Shown here: piece by piece, positions 14,461-16,471 of the stretch
Numbering within the stretch: the stretch's first letter is position 1
How the letters are laid out: the number at the start of each line of letters is the position of its first letter
From: Candidatus Geothermarchaeota archaeon
GTDB lineage: Archaea > Thermoproteota > Nitrososphaeria > Geothermarchaeales > JDFR-13
NCBI GenBank assembly: GCA_015522055.1
Contig: WAMZ01000048.1
Coordinates: 1 to 16,471 of the forward strand
Length of the DNA: 16,471 nt
Direction of reading: 5' to 3'
The notes under the pieces: model-generated
Databases searched by the model: none
Told to the model about the DNA's origin: nothing
Seen by the model: only the letters and a program-made list of their open reading frames with translations
Position numbers and translations under genes: made by a program

Positions 14461-16422
14461 TCACCTCCTCCACCAAGCAACTAGGTCTGTCAACCTCCTA
14501 TGGGTATACTCAGCTAGATTTATCCATCCATGGACAGCCTTCCTAACGCCCCAGGAAGCCAGCTTTGTAACCTTCCAACTATTCTCATCGACCTTAAAGA
14601 CCTTATCAACCGTCTCGTGTAGATCATCATAGAACCGCCCAGCCTTATCCTCAAGACCCTTTAAGCCAGCCTTATAACCCTTATTCTCTAAGATCTCGTT
14701 GATCAGTTTAGGGTCTTTTAAATACTCTATCGCCTCCTCCGCCCCCTCATAAACGTATTTGATTACCTTCCCATACCTGCCCTCCCTAATTTTTCTAGCA
14801 AGGACATCAGGTATCTTACTTGGATCCTTCTTAGCGAATGTATCTACTATACCCTCACGAACCACATCATAACATAAGTTAAAGACGCCCTTAATGTTAT
14901 TTGTGGGAGATATTATTTCTGCTGCTTTACTACCATTGAACAATATCTGGTTAGCAAGTTCAGCATGAGCAAACTTAAGCGACTCTGGATCAGTAGATAT
15001 ATATGTTAAGATATTGGAGATGGCGGATTGAGCTAATCCCTCTACGAGAGACTTCCCCTCCTTCTGGGCTATATCTATGGCGTCTGTAACTGTGTCAATC
15101 GCTATGAAATCATAATCTATGGCCTTCGAGACTGCACTATGTATATTTAAAGGCATCTTAACCTCCTTAATCTCCTTCATAATTTTTCTGCCTTTGCTTG
15201 CAAGATACTTTGCTTTTTTACTCTTCGCTATAAGGTTTGCCGCAGTCTTATCCAACTCCTCTGGAACTATATATCTACCTCTGACAAACTTTATCCTTCT
15301 GATAACATCTTTAAAATCTTCCAGCGCAATATCATATTCATGCATCGCGTCATACCATTTACTTAGGTTTTCATTGAATCTTCTCATTAGACGCGAGATA
15401 TCTGGGTCTATTAGGTTTTCGATAGCTTTCTTTACTTTATCATCGACTACAATTGTTTTCATGCTGGATATTACGGCTTGATTTATCGGTTCATATTTTC
15501 CTACATCTTCAGTGGCCTTGGCTGATTCAAGTGCTTCTTTTGCCGTAGCCACCTTCTCACCCACTAGTTTAGTAGCCTTCCTACTAACACTACTAACTTT
15601 TTTAACCACATTCCCACTATCAATTCTTGACTTCATTTTTTTAAATTGCTTACCCAAATTCTTCCTCGCCTTGTATAGTTTCTCAATATCTACCTTCTTC
15701 TTTATACTGATTGTATCAGATCTAGCTCCTCTGAATGTCTCAGACTTAACAAACTTATCTGCCCTAGGTAATATTCCTATTGATACTAAATGATTTAATA
15801 TTCCCCCTGCGGGACCTGAAAAAATAATTATAGTTCCAACCCTACTAGGTGTAAACATATCTTCTTCAATTGCGACCTTAAGACATGAATAATCGGGGTG
15901 CCTACCAACAATCTGAGGGGTATGTATAAAAGCTAGTTCCATTCCAGCTCTAATAATTGCCAGTCCCAATGCCGAACCTATCAACGAACCAAATATAGAT
16001 GGTAAAATACTGCTTCTTGTCAAAACAGCTAGACCACCGTCCGAATATAGGTTCCCGCGCCTCATAACATAATATACAAATAACCTACTAATTAGAGGGG
16101 GGAGAACGCCAAATATCATCACACCTACATGGACCCAAAAATATGAGTACCATGGAATGGATAGTTCTTCAAACGGTTTAACTAACAGATCACCTATCAT
16201 AAAGCCTATGGAGGTGGAAATCCCTAGAATCGGGTTATATCCAGATATAATTGGTAGTAACTCAAAGATATATGGATGCGCCGTGACATGACCGTAACGT
16301 GTTGGCTGAATACCTATTATAAAGCCTAGTCCAGCGAATACATAGGCTAATATCTTAGGTGTATTGTAGTATTCATTTAGGATATATGATTTTACATGGC
16401 TATAAAACCCAGATATAGACAT
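14461..16422 (-). CDS. Large uncharacterised membrane protein with long charged helical domain
   Basis: 653 residues, first gene of a three-gene operon, no family recognised. The N-terminal third has about five hydrophobic, Gly-rich segments (roughly 22-38, 53-80, 92-118, 132-158, 194-216) with short loops such as QPTRYGHVTAHPYIFEL and MRRGNLYSDGGLAV. From about residue 235 to the end the protein is hydrophilic and almost wholly helical, rich in Lys, Ala, Glu and Asp (for example RKATKLVGEKVATAKEAL, RRFNENLSKWYDAMHEYDIA, AIDTVTDAIDIAQKEGKSLV), ending in several tryptophans (SWGVRKAVHGW, LVAWWRR). No catalytic motif, signal cleavage site or repeat of fixed length is evident. It may be a membrane scaffold with an extended cytoplasmic or external bundle. 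The ATG at 16422 is the first Met; its context is TTGGG. Confidence 0.65.
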   Translation of the reverse strand: MSISGFYSHVKSYILNEYYNTPKILAYVFAGLGFIIGIQPTRYGHVTAHPYIFELLPIISGYNPILGISTSIGFMIGDLLVKPFEELSIPWYSYFWVHVGVMIFGVLPPLISRLFVYYVMRRGNLYSDGGLAVLTRSSILPSIFGSLIGSALGLAIIRAGMELAFIHTPQIVGRHPDYSCLKVAIEEDMFTPSRVGTIIIFSGPAGGILNHLVSIGILPRADKFVKSETFRGARSDTISIKKKVDIEKLYKARKNLGKQFKKMKSRIDSGNVVKKVSSVSRKATKLVGEKVATAKEALESAKATEDVGKYEPINQAVISSMKTIVVDDKVKKAIENLIDPDISRLMRRFNENLSKWYDAMHEYDIALEDFKDVIRRIKFVRGRYIVPEELDKTAANLIAKSKKAKYLASKGRKIMKEIKEVKMPLNIHSAVSKAIDYDFIAIDTVTDAIDIAQKEGKSLVEGLAQSAISNILTYISTDPESLKFAHAELANQILFNGSKAAEIISPTNNIKGVFNLCYDVVREGIVDTFAKKDPSKIPDVLARKIREGRYGKVIKYVYEGAEEAIEYLKDPKLINEILENKGYKAGLKGLEDKAGRFYDDLHETVDKVFKVDENSWKVTKLASWGVRKAVHGWINLAEYTHRRLTDLVAWWRR

Positions 16423-16449
16423 CCCAATACAACTCTGGATGCTATATCT

Positions 16450-16462
16450 AAATTTATATATT
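16450..16462 (-). promoter_or_regulatory. TATA-like box for the three-gene membrane operon
   Basis: On the minus strand GAATATATAAATTT spans this position, centred about 34 bases before the ATG at 16422, which would leave a leader of roughly 8 bases. The three genes downstream are spaced by 6 and 22 bases, so one promoter could drive all of them. Confidence 0.4.
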
Positions 16463-16471
16463 CAGAGTGAT

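Noticed and set aside
14461..16422. Large helical membrane protein as a type VII secretion substrate or LXG-type toxin.
   Set aside because: The N-terminus is a multi-spanning membrane domain, there is no WXG or LXG motif in the expected place, and no toxin domain is visible at the C-terminus.

Overview
The window reads as chromosomal DNA from a thermophilic archaeon, most likely of the Thermoproteota (Crenarchaeota). The evidence is an archaeal gene set (ZPR1-type zinc-finger protein, archaemetzincin, VapBC of archaeal type, a CydA/CydA'-like oxidase with no cydB), TATA-like boxes roughly 25-35 nt before several starts, GGTG/GGAGGTGA-type ribosome binding sites, short or absent leaders, and heavy use of AGG, ATA and CTA codons. 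Genus cannot be fixed from this sequence. The genes suggest an organotroph able to use oxygen.

Layout. 1-1370 (minus): the first 36 codons of an ABC transporter ATPase, preceded by a PotD-like solute-binding protein with a twin-arginine leader. 1570-4156 (plus): a two-gene operon for a bd-type oxidase made of two CydA paralogs (CydA and CydA'). 4218-5264 (plus): an NAD kinase-like protein fused to a C-terminal winged helix, meeting tail to tail an MFS transporter (5270-6565, minus). 6566-6799: a divergent control region unusually rich in palindromes and TTTACA/TGTAAA half-sites. 6800-7784 (plus): ZPR1-like protein overlapping a YbaK/ProX-type tRNA-editing domain protein. 7785-8176: about 390 bases with no convincing gene. 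8177-8856 (plus): a VapBC toxin-antitoxin pair with a near-palindrome just before vapB. 8886-10067 (minus): an M19-like dipeptidase, divergent from a fumarylacetoacetase-family enzyme (10149-11006, plus). 11043-11579 (minus): archaemetzincin. 11677-12849 (minus): acyl-CoA dehydrogenase.

The last 3.5 kb (12972-16422, minus) is a compact three-gene operon that I do not recognise: a 653-residue protein with about five membrane segments and a long charged helical domain, a 318-residue soluble protein that looks like an internal duplication of a winged-helix-containing unit, and a 167-residue protein that may be a PH/GRAM-like fold interrupted by a hydrophobic Gly/Ala-rich segment. This is the best candidate for an undescribed system. 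The other candidates are the NAD kinase-winged helix fusion with an altered GGDG motif, and the CydA/CydA' pair, whose expected cofactor residues are divided between the two subunits and whose quinol-loop glutamate is missing.
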